This document shows, one piece after another, positions 8,847-17,260 of a stretch of 41,435 nucleotides of DNA. The position numbers were made by a program, and so were the translations under genes. A model generated the notes under the pieces. It did not search any database, had not been told where the DNA came from, and saw only the letters and a list, made by a program, of their open reading frames with translations. The DNA is taken from assembly GCA_937995735.1 (NCBI GenBank), contig CALKIZ010000089.1, positions 1-41,435 on the forward strand, in the 5' to 3' direction. This DNA is from an uncultured Neomegalonema sp. GTDB lineage: Bacteria; Pseudomonadota; Alphaproteobacteria; Rhodobacterales; Rhodobacteraceae. Within the stretch, counting starts at the first letter, position 1, and every line of letters begins with the position of its first letter.

Positions 8847-9719
8847 GTGAAGCTGGCTGATTTTCTGATTGCGGCTGCCGTTCCTGGGTTGTGGGGTATG
8901 GGTCTAGTAATCGCAAAACCTGTAGTCGATACCTTTCCGCCGATCTTGTTAATGACGCTGCGTTTCACCGTGACGGCGGTCTTGATGGTTTGGTTTGTGC
9001 CGGTTCCAAGGCGTGTTCTTGGCTCTTTAGCGTTGATAGCGTTTGTCGGTTCAGCGCTGCAATACGGATTTACTTTCAATGGATTGCGGCGTCTTGATGC
9101 GGGAACGACTGCACTGATTGTTCAGGTTGAAGTTGTCTTTTTGGTTTTGATTGCTGCGGTATGGCTCGGTGAACGACTCAGTTTGAGAAAGCTGTTCGGT
9201 ATGGTTGTCGCTTTTGTAGGGTTGTTCGTGGTCTATGGTACACCGCGCCTGCAAGGGCAGGAAGTGGGGATCGCAATGGTCCTTACGGGGGCGTTTTTGT
9301 GGGCGGTAGGTCAGGTGATGGTCCGGCGACTCGGGCAGCGCGAAGCTACCCCGCTCGGCGGCATGACGACAATTGCGTGGGTCTCTGTATTTTGTGCGCC
9401 GCAACTGTTTCTCATTTCTCTTGCCTTCGAGGGTGATCCGCGTCCTGCACTTGCCGAGGCAGGGTGGGTTGTCTGGGCGGCGGTTTTGTATCTTGGCGTG
9501 GGAATGACCGCGCTGGCCTATTCATGCTGGTATCACGTACTTGGTAAATATGAGGCGGGCAGGGTTGGCCCGTTCCTGTTGCTTACCCCAGTTGCTTCGG
9601 TGTTGGGAGGAGCTTTGTTCTTGGGAGAACCGTTGACGTTTGAGATTCTCTTCGGCGGCGTGATCCTGATTGCAGGGGTGGCCATTCTGGTTATGGATAA
9701 ATCAGGGAGCGAGGACTGA
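8847..9719 (+). CDS. DMT-superfamily transporter with tandem EamA domains
   Basis: About 290 residues, highly hydrophobic, with roughly ten membrane segments arranged as two EamA repeats. The first repeat opens AAAVPGLWGMGLVIAKP; the second runs from GIAMVLTGAFLWAVGQVMVRR to the C-terminal LFGGVILIAGVAILVMD. Such proteins are inner-membrane exporters of amino acids, metabolites or drugs, and the substrate cannot be read from sequence. I prefer the GTG at 8847, which has AGGA nine bases upstream, over the TTG at 8841. The 3' end overlaps the convergent VOC gene by 18 bases. Confidence 0.9.
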   Translation: MKLADFLIAAAVPGLWGMGLVIAKPVVDTFPPILLMTLRFTVTAVLMVWFVPVPRRVLGSLALIAFVGSALQYGFTFNGLRRLDAGTTALIVQVEVVFLVLIAAVWLGERLSLRKLFGMVVAFVGLFVVYGTPRLQGQEVGIAMVLTGAFLWAVGQVMVRRLGQREATPLGGMTTIAWVSVFCAPQLFLISLAFEGDPRPALAEAGWVVWAAVLYLGVGMTALAYSCWYHVLGKYEAGRVGPFLLLTPVASVLGGALFLGEPLTFEILFGGVILIAGVAILVMDKSGSED

Positions 9720-10094
9720 CAGCTCGATCAGGTTGTGATCCGGGTCTCTTATATAGAGTGAACGGATCGGACCTGTTGCTCCGGTGCGTTCGACCGGGCC
9801 TTCCTCAATTTCAATATTATGGGCTTTCAGTTGTGCGGTGGCATCGTCCAATGTCCCGTCGATAAGAAAGCAAAGATCACCGCTGCCTGCTGTCGCTTTG
9901 TCCGCACGGGGAGAGAATTCTTTACCAACGACGTGCAGGTTGATCTTTTGCCCGCCAAAACTGATCGCATGGCGCTCGCCGAAGCGGGTATGTGCCATGC
10001 CCAGAACGTTAACATAGAAATCGAGAGTCGCGTTGAGATTCGCCACCGTGAGAACGAGGTGGTCCAGACTTTTTATTTTCAGACGCGATTGCAT
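9702..10094 (-). CDS. VOC-family dioxygenase/glyoxalase-like protein
   Basis: A 130-residue single-domain VOC protein. LDHLVLTVANLNATLDFYVNVLGM is the standard first module with a metal-ligand histidine (DH), INLHV gives another candidate, and IRDPDHNLIELS supplies the C-terminal glutamate. The pattern resembles small uncharacterised VOC proteins related to fosfomycin-resistance or extradiol-dioxygenase folds, with potential metal ligands retained, unlike the VOC protein at 3813-4214. The substrate is unknown. It converges with the EamA transporter, overlapping it by 18 bases. Confidence 0.88.
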   Translation of the reverse strand: MQSRLKIKSLDHLVLTVANLNATLDFYVNVLGMAHTRFGERHAISFGGQKINLHVVGKEFSPRADKATAGSGDLCFLIDGTLDDATAQLKAHNIEIEEGPVERTGATGPIRSLYIRDPDHNLIELSVLAP

Positions 10095-10146
10095 TGTTTT
10101 CGCTCTATCAAATTTGTAGCGGAAACGTAATCGCTTTCGCGCTGTG

Positions 10147-11484
10147 TTATCTCACGCCATCCGGCCACAAGACGACGCGGATAGTCTTCATCAGAATAAT
10201 GACGTCGAGGAATACGCTGAAATTTTTGGTGTAATAGAGATCATAGCGCAGCTTCATGCGGCTGTCGTCTTTACTTGCGCCATAGCGGTAGTTGATTTGC
10301 GCCCAGCCGGTCAGCCCCGGCTTCACCCGGTGACGCTCGTTGTAATAGGGCAGTTCCTCGGCGAATTGTTCCACAAAGAAGGGGCGTTCGGGGCGTGGGC
10401 CAACCAAACTCATTTCGCCCTTCAGGATATTCCAAATTTGAGGAAGCTCATCAATCCGGGTTGCCCGTAAGAATTTTCCGACACGGGTAATGCGGGGATC
10501 ATTCTCGCCAGCCCAAACCGCTTTGCCATCCGCTTCGGCATCCGTGCGCATCGACCGGAATTTGTAGATGGCATAATGCGTTCCCATCAGACCAACGCGC
10601 GTTTGCGAATAAAACATCGGCCCTTTGCTATCCAATTTAATGGCAAGAGCGGCCAGTATAAGAATTGGTGACAACAGCAAGAGTGCGATGGCGCTGACCA
10701 GAATATCTATCAGGCGTTTCGCTTTTCGGGACCACCGAGTGTAACCGGCAGTTCTTGAGAAGATAAAACGCGCCGGGTAAAGGTTTTCAAGGTCGACCAT
10801 GCCTGTCTCGTTTTCACCGAAATCAAGGCTGTCAAAAATGCGAATTCCTGCGGCCTTGCAATCTAGCAGTCCAGCGTGGGGCAGCGGCGCTTGACGATTG
10901 GCGACGACAATCTCAGCAGCGTCAAGGGCGCTGGCACGAGCAAGGAGCTTACCGCTTTGTGCCGCTTCAGAAATTGGCATAACGCCCGTGACATGGGCAT
11001 CGCATCCGGTTTTTGTCGTGATTGAAATCGTATCAGTGACGGCATCGCCTTCACCAATCACAAGAATACGCCGTTGGAATGGCTCGGCGCGAAGGACGCG
11101 GGTAAAGGCAAACCGTGCGCCGGTTACCGCAGCATATGAAAATGAAGCACAGGCAACCGCATAGAGAGGCGAGACCCAAATATCGCCCATCAAGTAGATA
11201 ATGCCGAACCCGAGGCTGGCCCCTGCAAGACAGGCAATGCTGAGACGCTCCGTCATCGTAGGGAGGTCAGCGCGTGCATCAGGTTCGTAAACCCCTAATG
11301 CGATCATAAATGCTATGGTGAGTGCTGCTGGAAGGGTGGCTGCAGAGGTTAATCCGGAAGGACCGCCGGGTGATTGAACAACTAAAGTCGCAATTAGAAA
11401 GATGGCCGTATAAACCATTGCGGCTTCAATCGCACCCAATATTAGTACGGATCGTCGAACTGAATGGCCAAACATCTGCATCAT
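10147..11484 (-). CDS. Undecaprenyl-phosphate sugar phosphotransferase (exopolysaccharide initiating transferase, EpsB/WbaP-like)
   Basis: The 445-residue protein has four to five N-terminal membrane segments (to about residue 125), a central CoA-binding-like cytosolic domain (LVIGEGDAV at 141-149) and a C-terminal bacterial sugar transferase domain from about residue 255. That domain contains KRLIDILVSAIALLLLSP, KFRSMRTDAE, RIDELPQIWNILKGEMSLVGPRPE and KPGLTGWAQI. These polyisoprenyl-phosphate hexose-1-phosphate transferases load the first sugar of an exopolysaccharide repeat onto undecaprenyl phosphate at the inner membrane. The arrangement resembles the subfamily that accompanies exosortase A/PEP-CTERM polysaccharide loci, in keeping with the export lipoprotein and O-ligase nearby. 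The transferred sugar is not determinable. Confidence 0.93.
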   Translation of the reverse strand: MMQMFGHSVRRSVLILGAIEAAMVYTAIFLIATLVVQSPGGPSGLTSAATLPAALTIAFMIALGVYEPDARADLPTMTERLSIACLAGASLGFGIIYLMGDIWVSPLYAVACASFSYAAVTGARFAFTRVLRAEPFQRRILVIGEGDAVTDTISITTKTGCDAHVTGVMPISEAAQSGKLLARASALDAAEIVVANRQAPLPHAGLLDCKAAGIRIFDSLDFGENETGMVDLENLYPARFIFSRTAGYTRWSRKAKRLIDILVSAIALLLLSPILILAALAIKLDSKGPMFYSQTRVGLMGTHYAIYKFRSMRTDAEADGKAVWAGENDPRITRVGKFLRATRIDELPQIWNILKGEMSLVGPRPERPFFVEQFAEELPYYNERHRVKPGLTGWAQINYRYGASKDDSRMKLRYDLYYTKNFSVFLDVIILMKTIRVVLWPDGVR

Positions 11485-11808
11485 AACTCTCGTTGCCTCT
11501 CGCCCTCGACGCGACCGCGCTTATGGGTGAACCAGATGCAAATGTAGTGCCCCAAAGTTGAGGTTTTCTGAAGGATTAGGGCGGTTTTTTGATGCTATGG
11601 TTACAGTTTGATTAACTGTGTTGGAGTTCTGCGGCGGCGGGGTAAATTTGCCAATGTAAAATTTTTTACGGGGCGTTCTACGGAATAGACGTTTGATGAA
11701 TTTATAACCCACTAGGAAGTGTTTTTCCGAGTGATTTCACCTTGTAACTCCAAGGTCGTTTACAGAGGTGTCTCTCTTTTAGACCGACATGTAACGATGC
11801 GAAACAGG
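11485..11808. other. Gap between sugar transferase start and rhodanese-like gene
   Basis: This 324-base, AT-rich stretch lies upstream of the sugar transferase and downstream of the rhodanese-like gene, both on the minus strand. It should contain the sugar transferase promoter, but I could not choose one. The one open frame here (63 codons, minus strand) is basic, low-complexity and has no evident family. Confidence 0.4.
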
Positions 11809-12435
11809 TCAGTCTACGATCACCGGCATTGGGTCAACCGGAGTAAGTTTCCAGCCCTCATTCAACCAACCATCCGTGCCGGTTGCGAACCAATAGACGT
11901 TCTTATAACCCATCATGGCGACACGCTGAGAAGCGTTCCAACTCATCCAGCAATCGTTAATACAAAAGAGTATGATTGGTTGGGATTTATCCCCGTCGCT
12001 GAGCCGCGTAAGGTGTTCGGCAAAATATGCCTGAATGATCTCATTATCCGAGCCGCGCCCGACTTCCGGCAGCCATACTGCGCCGGGAATGGAATATCTT
12101 TGCTCTGTCAGCATCCATGTGCCGTCAAACTCGTCGAAGCGGGACTGAGGTGTGCCGAAAGTGTCAATTGCAAGCGCGCCTTTTTCAATGAGCGCTTTAG
12201 CCGTTTTCGCATCAATGCGTTTTGCGCCCGGAACATCGTCCGGGGTGGGGGCGCGGTAATGGTCGATCCGCAATCCTGATTTCCCGTGGAATAAACCCGG
12301 ATTGGTTTCCCGATGCTCTGCGGAGCTTGCAGCCATGCCGGATGGTGCGCCGATGGTCACGCTTGATAAAAAGGCTATGCAGCATGTCGCGAAAAAGCGG
12401 CGAACACTTACTGGAATGGTTTTGTGTATTTCCAA
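11809..12435 (-). CDS. Rhodanese-like protein with CxxxCW motif (PQQ-dependent catabolism-associated CXXCW type)
   Basis: The protein has an N-terminal signal peptide (VRRFFATCCIAFLSSVTIGAPSGMAA) and a rhodanese-like domain. The active loop reads LFCINDCWMSWNASQRV, followed by YKNVYWFATGTDGW. This closely resembles the periplasmic family named for PQQ-dependent catabolism and a CXXCW motif, in which the second cysteine occupies the rhodanese loop. The frame extends to an ATG at 12513, but that start has no ribosome-binding site. The TTG at 12435 has GGAAA seven bases upstream and gives a clean signal peptide (208 residues), so I prefer it. No PQQ dehydrogenase, cytochrome c550 or PQQ-synthesis gene is in the window, so the gene is outside its usual company. 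Its function is unproven even in the family. Confidence 0.82.
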   Translation of the reverse strand: MEIHKTIPVSVRRFFATCCIAFLSSVTIGAPSGMAASSAEHRETNPGLFHGKSGLRIDHYRAPTPDDVPGAKRIDAKTAKALIEKGALAIDTFGTPQSRFDEFDGTWMLTEQRYSIPGAVWLPEVGRGSDNEIIQAYFAEHLTRLSDGDKSQPIILFCINDCWMSWNASQRVAMMGYKNVYWFATGTDGWLNEGWKLTPVDPMPVIVD

Positions 12436-12624
12436 GCTGCGATTTCCGGTTTTGCTGCACCAGTTTTTGGGATGACAAAACGCTAACAGTGGAAGGTGAC
12501 ACGAACAAGGCATGGAGAGAGGTAGCGCTGATGCCGTTGGCCTGATTATTTGGCTTCATGAGTTGAATGCGGTGTTGGTGGTTCGGCATCTTTGTGGGGG
12601 CGGGGTTTTCTTTCAATTTCAAAA

Positions 12625-13383
12625 GATGCCGGCTTTGCGCGGGCATGACAGCGACTACGTGGCTTACGCTTGTGTGGAGGGTGGACACATTTGCCTTGCG
12701 ACTCTTACGTTTGTCTTTGGTCTTTTCGGCTCTCGGTGATTTTTTCTTCTGTCATTCCCGCGCAGGCGGGAATCTACGATCCTCAAAACTTAACGATTGG
12801 ATTACGTGAGAAGTAGATGCCCGCCTACGCGGGCATGACATCAACTACGAGGCTTGCGCTTGTGTGGAGGGTGGACACATTCGCTGCGCGAAACCTACCT
12901 GTGTTTTCGAACTTTTTCGACTCTCGATGATTTTTGCTTTGTCATTCCCGCGTAGGCGGAAATCTACCGCGCTCAAAACTTAACGATTGAATTACGTGAG
13001 AAGTAGATGCCCGCCTACGCGGGCATGACAGCGACTACGTGGCTTGCGTTTGTTGAGGGTGGACGCATTCGCTGGGCGAACCTTACCCCTGTTTTCGAAC
13101 TTTTTCGGCTCTCGATGATTTTTGCTTTGTCATTCCCGCGCAGGCGGGAATCTGCGATCCTCAAAACTTAAGCGATTGATTTACGTGAGAAGTGGATGCC
13201 CGCCTACCGCGGGCATGACAGCTATTACGTGGCTTGCGTTTGGTGAGGTTGGACGCATTCGCTTCGCGGAACTTACCTTTGTTGCCGAACTTTTCGGCTC
13301 TCAATGGTTTCGCTACGCTCAACCATTTGCCGCTGTACCGTTTGTGCTTGTGGTGACGTTGGACGCATTCGCTGCGCGAATGC
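12625..13383. repeat. Tandem array of ~190-bp units carrying REP-type palindromes
   Basis: Units beginning at 12651, 12841, 13031 and 13221 repeat at 190 bp, with a partial unit before and degenerate partial copies after. Each unit has a shared spacer (ACGTGGCTTGCGTTTG, GGACGCATTCGCTGCGCGAA) and a palindromic element of about 91 bp, at 12750-12840, 12940-13030 and 13128-13220. Each element starts TGTCATTCCCGCG and ends CGCGGGCATGACA, so its two roughly 28-bp ends are imperfect inverted repeats. These ends resemble widespread proteobacterial REP/BIME palindromes. No REP-associated transposase gene is nearby. Frames opening inside the array are repeat-derived and unlikely to be genes. Confidence 0.9.
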
Positions 13384-13387
13384 TTTT
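13365..13387 (+). terminator. Terminator-like hairpin at the end of the repeat array
   Basis: GCATTCGC (13365-13372) and GCGAATGC (13376-13383) form a perfect 8-bp stem with a TGC loop, followed by TTTTG. It has evolved from the half-palindrome present in each upstream unit. It could stop plus-strand transcription before the gene at 13471. Confidence 0.5.
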
Positions 13388-13470
13388 GCTTGACAGGTTC
13401 AAATTTTCCAGCTTAATTGTTCTTGTTTTGTTTTTACTTGAAAGACACCATGACCTGGAGCCTTGACCGT

Positions 13471-14199
13471 ATGACTGAAAACTACCGCCTTGCGCTGTTG
13501 CGTATTGTGGCGGGGTTGTTTGTGTCGGCGGGGATGGCTTCGGATGATGCGGTCATCGAAAAGCTGCCACGGCATGTTCGCAATGCGGTTTTGCTGATTT
13601 TGCGACCCGCTGAATCGGCAGCGCGGCGGATTATTGCGATCTTCTCGCGGAATATGGCTGTGCCTGAGTATGTGAGGTCTGCGAAACGAAAACGCCCGGC
13701 GGGTAAAGGCACGGGCGAAAAGCGCGGGTCGCGTGCACCGCAATTTTGTTTGATTGATCCGCGCAAATATTTTCCTGAACTGCATCCCAATCGCCGTAAA
13801 CCGCGTCGAAAGCCCAAAGCGAGTGGCTCGACGGACCCGCATATTCAAGTGCGGCTTGGGACATTTGACGGCGAGCCTGATTTTATCCTCTGGTCGGAAC
13901 CCAAAGCGGTTTTGACGCCGGAAGATGAAGTATCGGCCAAAGCGCTTTGTCGTCGTCTCCTGGCGCTGAAACTGGCGCTGGAAGACATGCCAAAGCAAGC
14001 CAAGCGCTATGTTCGCGAAGTTGCCAAACGCAAGGCCGCCCCGCCGGGACCGAAAAGTGTTCCACCTTTAAGGATGGGTTTGCCACCGGGCTACCGGCGA
14101 AAGCATCTCCACAAGGTCGATGAAATCCTATGGGATTGTCATTGCCTGATCCGTCAGGAACTGCGACCGCCGGATAAAGAAAGATTGGCCCGCTCTTGA
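13471..14199 (+). CDS. Conserved hypothetical basic protein
   Basis: A 242-residue soluble protein I do not recognise by name. It opens with an amphipathic segment (YRLALLRIVAGLFVSAGM), has a very basic middle (KRKRPAGKGTGEKRGSR and NRRKPRRKPKA), and ends with a helical region (LCRRLLALKLALEDMPKQAKR) and a KVDEILWDCHCLIRQ motif. Comparable alphaproteobacterial hypothetical proteins share this layout, as far as I recall. The ATG at 13471 has TGGAG ten bases upstream; an in-frame ATG at 13450 is possible. The Lys/Arg content might suit nucleic-acid or polyanion binding, but that is inference. It converges with the export lipoprotein gene and ends at a bidirectional terminator. Confidence 0.75.
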   Translation: MTENYRLALLRIVAGLFVSAGMASDDAVIEKLPRHVRNAVLLILRPAESAARRIIAIFSRNMAVPEYVRSAKRKRPAGKGTGEKRGSRAPQFCLIDPRKYFPELHPNRRKPRRKPKASGSTDPHIQVRLGTFDGEPDFILWSEPKAVLTPEDEVSAKALCRRLLALKLALEDMPKQAKRYVREVAKRKAAPPGPKSVPPLRMGLPPGYRRKHLHKVDEILWDCHCLIRQELRPPDKERLARS

Positions 14200-14251
14200 A
14201 AAATCTGTCACTCCGCCGACGATCGGGCAGGAGCCTGTTTTTTATGGCCAT

Positions 14252-14284
14252 AAAAAAAAGCGCCCCAAACGGGACGCTTTTTCT
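14252..14284. terminator. Bidirectional intrinsic terminator
   Basis: AGCG, a C/A mismatch, CCC, the loop AAAC, GGG and CGCT form a hairpin at 14259-14278, flanked by A8 on the left and T5 on the right. It lies between the convergent hypothetical gene (ending at 14199) and the polysaccharide export gene (ending at 14301) and can terminate both. Confidence 0.88.
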
Positions 14285-14300
14285 GTGTAGTTTGAGGAGG

Positions 14301-14933
14301 TTACAGGAAGCTCTCAGGAATAATGATTGTGTCACCGGGGGCCAATGGGCGGTCAGCACCGATATCGCCTTTGCGAACAAGGTCATCGAGACGCAGACGA
14401 TAAGAGATTTTTTCAACGCCTTCCTGACGAACCAGAACAGCCGAGTTTCCGTCCGCAAACTCAGTCAGACCACCCACGGCAATGATCACGTCAAGCGCAG
14501 TGATGCCGCGACGATAAGACAGCGAGGTTGGATTCGTCGCTTGTCCAAGGACTTTGATTTGCTGGCGTGGATCACCGGGACCGTCAACTTGTGCGATGAC
14601 CTGAACATTCGGGTCCTGAACAAAAGCTGCCAATTCGATTTCGATATCGCGGCTTAGCTCGGATGGCGTTTTACCCGCTGCGGTGATGTCTTCAATCAAC
14701 GGCATCGAGAAGCGGCCATCCGGACGGATCGGAACCGTGATCGAAAGCTCCGGATTGCGCCAGACGAAAACCTGAATGGTCTCACCCGGTCCAAGCCGGT
14801 ATTCCGGTGACGTGTCACTAAGCGTTGTGCCGAGTGTATCGGTAGGGGCAGGAAGATTACTCTTTCCCAAAGATCCACATGCGCTGAGACTTAATGCGAG
14901 AAAAATGCCTGTGAAAAGGCGAAATACGGTCAT
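14301..14933 (-). CDS. Polysaccharide export lipoprotein (Wza-like, XrtA-associated type)
   Basis: The 210-residue product starts with a lipoprotein signal peptide (MTVFRLFTGIFLALSLSAC; the lipobox is LSAC, so the mature protein begins at Cys19). A polysaccharide-export domain follows (YRLGPGETIQVFVWRNPEL to IRPDGRFSMPLIEDI), then an SLBB-type domain (IKVLGQATNPTSLSYRRG, DVIIAVGGLTEFADG). Such proteins assemble the outer-membrane pore for exopolysaccharide. It is short, lacking the C-terminal transmembrane helix of full Wza, as in exosortase-A-associated export proteins. The ATG at 14933 has GGAG upstream and starts the signal peptide directly, so I prefer it to the longer frame from 14981. 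No Wzc/Wzz partner is adjacent. Confidence 0.92.
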   Translation of the reverse strand: MTVFRLFTGIFLALSLSACGSLGKSNLPAPTDTLGTTLSDTSPEYRLGPGETIQVFVWRNPELSITVPIRPDGRFSMPLIEDITAAGKTPSELSRDIEIELAAFVQDPNVQVIAQVDGPGDPRQQIKVLGQATNPTSLSYRRGITALDVIIAVGGLTEFADGNSAVLVRQEGVEKISYRLRLDDLVRKGDIGADRPLAPGDTIIIPESFL

Positions 14934-15015
14934 GATAAAAGTGCTCCGTGACGGAATGCTGTGTCGCAGCATGATTTCCACTCAACGTATGCTAAATCAG
15001 TTAAAGATTGGAAAA

Positions 15016-16029
15016 TTATAGCTTTTCATTTTCCCGGATAATTGCCTCCGCCGCAGAAACACTGACGATTCGGCCACCAAGAATATCTGTAAAATATTCC
15101 AGAGTGCTTTCGAGACACTTGAGCAAGGCGTCACGGTCAGCTTCCGTTTTCGCATAGGTTGTCGCACCGGGCAGCAATGAGGAACTATGATAACTCAGTG
15201 TAAGCAGTCGCTGGCCATCACGGACCAAACTTTTGAGGGCTCGTTGAAGAGAGTTGCATGGTACGGCTTCGATGGTCAGACGGCATCTCTCAAGCAGGCC
15301 AAGCCCGGCAAGAGCACCCGGAACGCGCAGTGAGCGAAACATTCCATTATCAAGAAGAGGCGCGCCGATCGGCCCCCAATTTTTTACCTTGCCGGAAAAC
15401 CCTGTCGTAACGGGGATACCCAGCAATTTTCCCGGAGTGCCGTGCCAATATGGTTCATTGTTCCATCCATAAAAGGACGGGCCGCCATCGCTCGCAAAGT
15501 TAGAATGCGGGGCGATAGATAACTCGGTACGATACCCGATCTCCTGCAGGGTTCGGAGCGTGCCGTGCCCAACGCCATAGCGTCCGGCACGAAAATGCAC
15601 AGGTGTTACGCCGGTCGAAGAGGCGATGGCCTCGGTTAATGCCTCAATCTTTTCCCGTTCCAGCGTGGGATCAAGATTGCACCCGTATGAATTTGAGGGT
15701 GAAATTGTCTCGGTGTAGGGCGGCGTTACCCAAGGGTGTAAATGCGCACCAATTTCTGCGCGGCCATCTTCGGCGAGTTCCCGCAACCATGACGTTGCCC
15801 ACGGGTCGGTCGCGACAGGGTGATCAATCACATAAAGAGGTGTCGCGTCAAAGCGGTCCAGTATTTCTTGCGCGCGGTATTGTTCCCGGATGTTCTCGGT
15901 TGAGCGCGCTTTACGAGAGAAGGGGGCCGACCAGTCAAACTCTTCCTCGGTATCAACTACCACAAGCAACATTGGCCGGATATGATGATCCAGTTGAATT
16001 GGTGTCGCTAGAGTAGGACTTAGCGTCAA
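15016..16029 (-). CDS. Polysaccharide deacetylase family protein
   Basis: The roughly 337-residue protein resembles NodB-homology carbohydrate esterases. VVVDTEEEFDW near the N-terminus supplies the catalytic/metal aspartate, and GAHLHPWVTPP supplies the two histidines of the metal site (HxH). Later come FRAGRYGVG and a C-terminal LTLSYHSSSL, where the last histidine could act as the acid. It probably removes acetyl groups from the exopolysaccharide or a precursor. No signal peptide is visible, so the site may be cytoplasmic or export may be non-classical. The TTG at 16029 has a well-spaced GGAG; the GTG two codons earlier does not. It is divergent from the acyltransferase gene by about 90 bases. 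Confidence 0.88.
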   Translation of the reverse strand: MTLSPTLATPIQLDHHIRPMLLVVVDTEEEFDWSAPFSRKARSTENIREQYRAQEILDRFDATPLYVIDHPVATDPWATSWLRELAEDGRAEIGAHLHPWVTPPYTETISPSNSYGCNLDPTLEREKIEALTEAIASSTGVTPVHFRAGRYGVGHGTLRTLQEIGYRTELSIAPHSNFASDGGPSFYGWNNEPYWHGTPGKLLGIPVTTGFSGKVKNWGPIGAPLLDNGMFRSLRVPGALAGLGLLERCRLTIEAVPCNSLQRALKSLVRDGQRLLTLSYHSSSLLPGATTYAKTEADRDALLKCLESTLEYFTDILGGRIVSVSAAEAIIRENEKL

Positions 16030-16120
16030 GTTCACGCTCCAATCAGTTCGGCCTAATAGTTCTCTTGTACGCTTCGTTCACGAATGGATGGTAAAGATTG
16101 TGTCGACAGGAGTACAGGGT

Positions 16121-17242
16121 ATGACACCATTAGAAGCAAGACTTAAACCAATAAATGATCTACAGGCACTCGAGGCTTCGTGGCGTGATCTGGAGGAGCG
16201 CGCGGATCGTGAGTTCTTTCTCTCGTGGACATGGATTGGGTCTTGGCTTCAAACGTTTGCAGATAAATCGCTCTTGTTGGAAGTTACTGACCCAAGCGGA
16301 CGATTGATCGGTCTTGGCGTGTTTTGCGAAGCGCGTGAGGTGCGTAAAAAAATCATACACGCGAAACAACTGCGCCTGCACGAGACGGGTGACCCTCATC
16401 AAGACGTGATCACGATTGAGTATAATACCCTGCTCGCAGAACGCGGAATGGAGCAGGCGGTTTGGTTTGCAGCGCTCAACGCTCTAGGCGGGCCGGACGC
16501 TCCAAAATGGGATGAGTTGATTATCGGCGGCGCGACCGATGCCGAAGCAGATTTATTCTCTGAATTCGGTTTAACGGTGCAAAAACGCGCAGAGGCGAGT
16601 TCTGCGTATGTTGATCTGGCGGCTCTGCGGATGAGTGGGGTTCAAGATGCCGACGGGTATGTGGGTACGCTGGGAAAAAGCACACGCAGTCAGATTAGAC
16701 GCTCAATGAAGCTCTATCGTCAGCGCGGAGAGCTTGCGCTGGATGTTGCCGGCTCCATTGATGAAGCAAAGGAGTTTCTCGCTGAACTCAGCCCTCATCA
16801 TGAAGCGAAATGGAATGCGGCCGGTCAGCTTGGGGCGACGCAAAAGGAAGATTATATGAGGTTCCATTCCCATATGATGGAGTGTGCTTATAGCGAACAC
16901 TCCGATAATGGCGTCGAATTCTTGCGCGCGCGTGCGGGGGACCATGCTTTTGGATGGCTGTATAATTTTGTCGATCGCGGGAAGGTGCTGTTCTATCTCA
17001 GCGGCTTTGCGTTTGAAAAAGATAATAAACTCAAGCCGGGCCTGGTAACTCATGCACTCGCGATTGAGCATCATTTGAAAGCGGGCATGGATGTCTATGA
17101 CTTTATGGGCGGGGATAATCGCTACAAAAGCAATCTCGGCCAAAAAGGACCGGATGTGGTTGCCTATGCTCTGCAACGGAAAACGTTTCCGATGATTCTT
17201 GAAGGCGCGGCGCGCGGACTGAAAGCACGGCTGGGACGGTAA
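16121..17242 (+). CDS. FemAB/CelD-like GNAT-fold acyltransferase (BcsL-type)
   Basis: The 373-residue protein has the Acetyltransf_6 (CelD/BcsL-like) layout: an N-terminal half with REFFLSWTWIGSWLQTF, then the GNAT half with STRSQIRRSMKLYRQRGEL, ARAGDHAFGWLYNF, FYLSGFAFEKDNKLKPGLVTHALAIEH and YDFMGGDNRYKSNLG. Relatives appear in polysaccharide loci and transfer acyl groups to sugars or amino sugars. Pairing with the adjacent deacetylase suggests acyl remodelling of the same polymer, which is inference. ATG 16121 has AGGAG eight bases upstream and is preferred to the upstream in-frame codon at 16088. A hairpin at 17261-17290 separates it from the convergent glycosyltransferase. Confidence 0.85.
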   Translation: MTPLEARLKPINDLQALEASWRDLEERADREFFLSWTWIGSWLQTFADKSLLLEVTDPSGRLIGLGVFCEAREVRKKIIHAKQLRLHETGDPHQDVITIEYNTLLAERGMEQAVWFAALNALGGPDAPKWDELIIGGATDAEADLFSEFGLTVQKRAEASSAYVDLAALRMSGVQDADGYVGTLGKSTRSQIRRSMKLYRQRGELALDVAGSIDEAKEFLAELSPHHEAKWNAAGQLGATQKEDYMRFHSHMMECAYSEHSDNGVEFLRARAGDHAFGWLYNFVDRGKVLFYLSGFAFEKDNKLKPGLVTHALAIEHHLKAGMDVYDFMGGDNRYKSNLGQKGPDVVAYALQRKTFPMILEGAARGLKARLGR

Positions 17243-17260
17243 TGTCAGAAATTGTATCCT

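Noticed and set aside
11521-11712. 63-codon minus-strand ORF between rhodanese-like and sugar transferase genes
   Set aside because: Biased composition, no domain and no convincing ribosome-binding site; the region is more likely promoter and UTR.
13300-13330. AATGGTT...AACCATT inverted repeat around CGCTACGCTC as a regulatory site
   Set aside because: It lies within the eroded end of the tandem array and is probably repeat-derived.
12651-13383. Possible CRISPR array
   Set aside because: The period is 190 bp, the units are similar along their whole length including the would-be spacers, and no cas gene is present.
12567-13466. Two small plus-strand ORFs (12567-12809 and 13122-13466)
   Set aside because: Both are translations of the REP palindrome units (shared FCHSRAGGNLRSSKL) and not independent genes.
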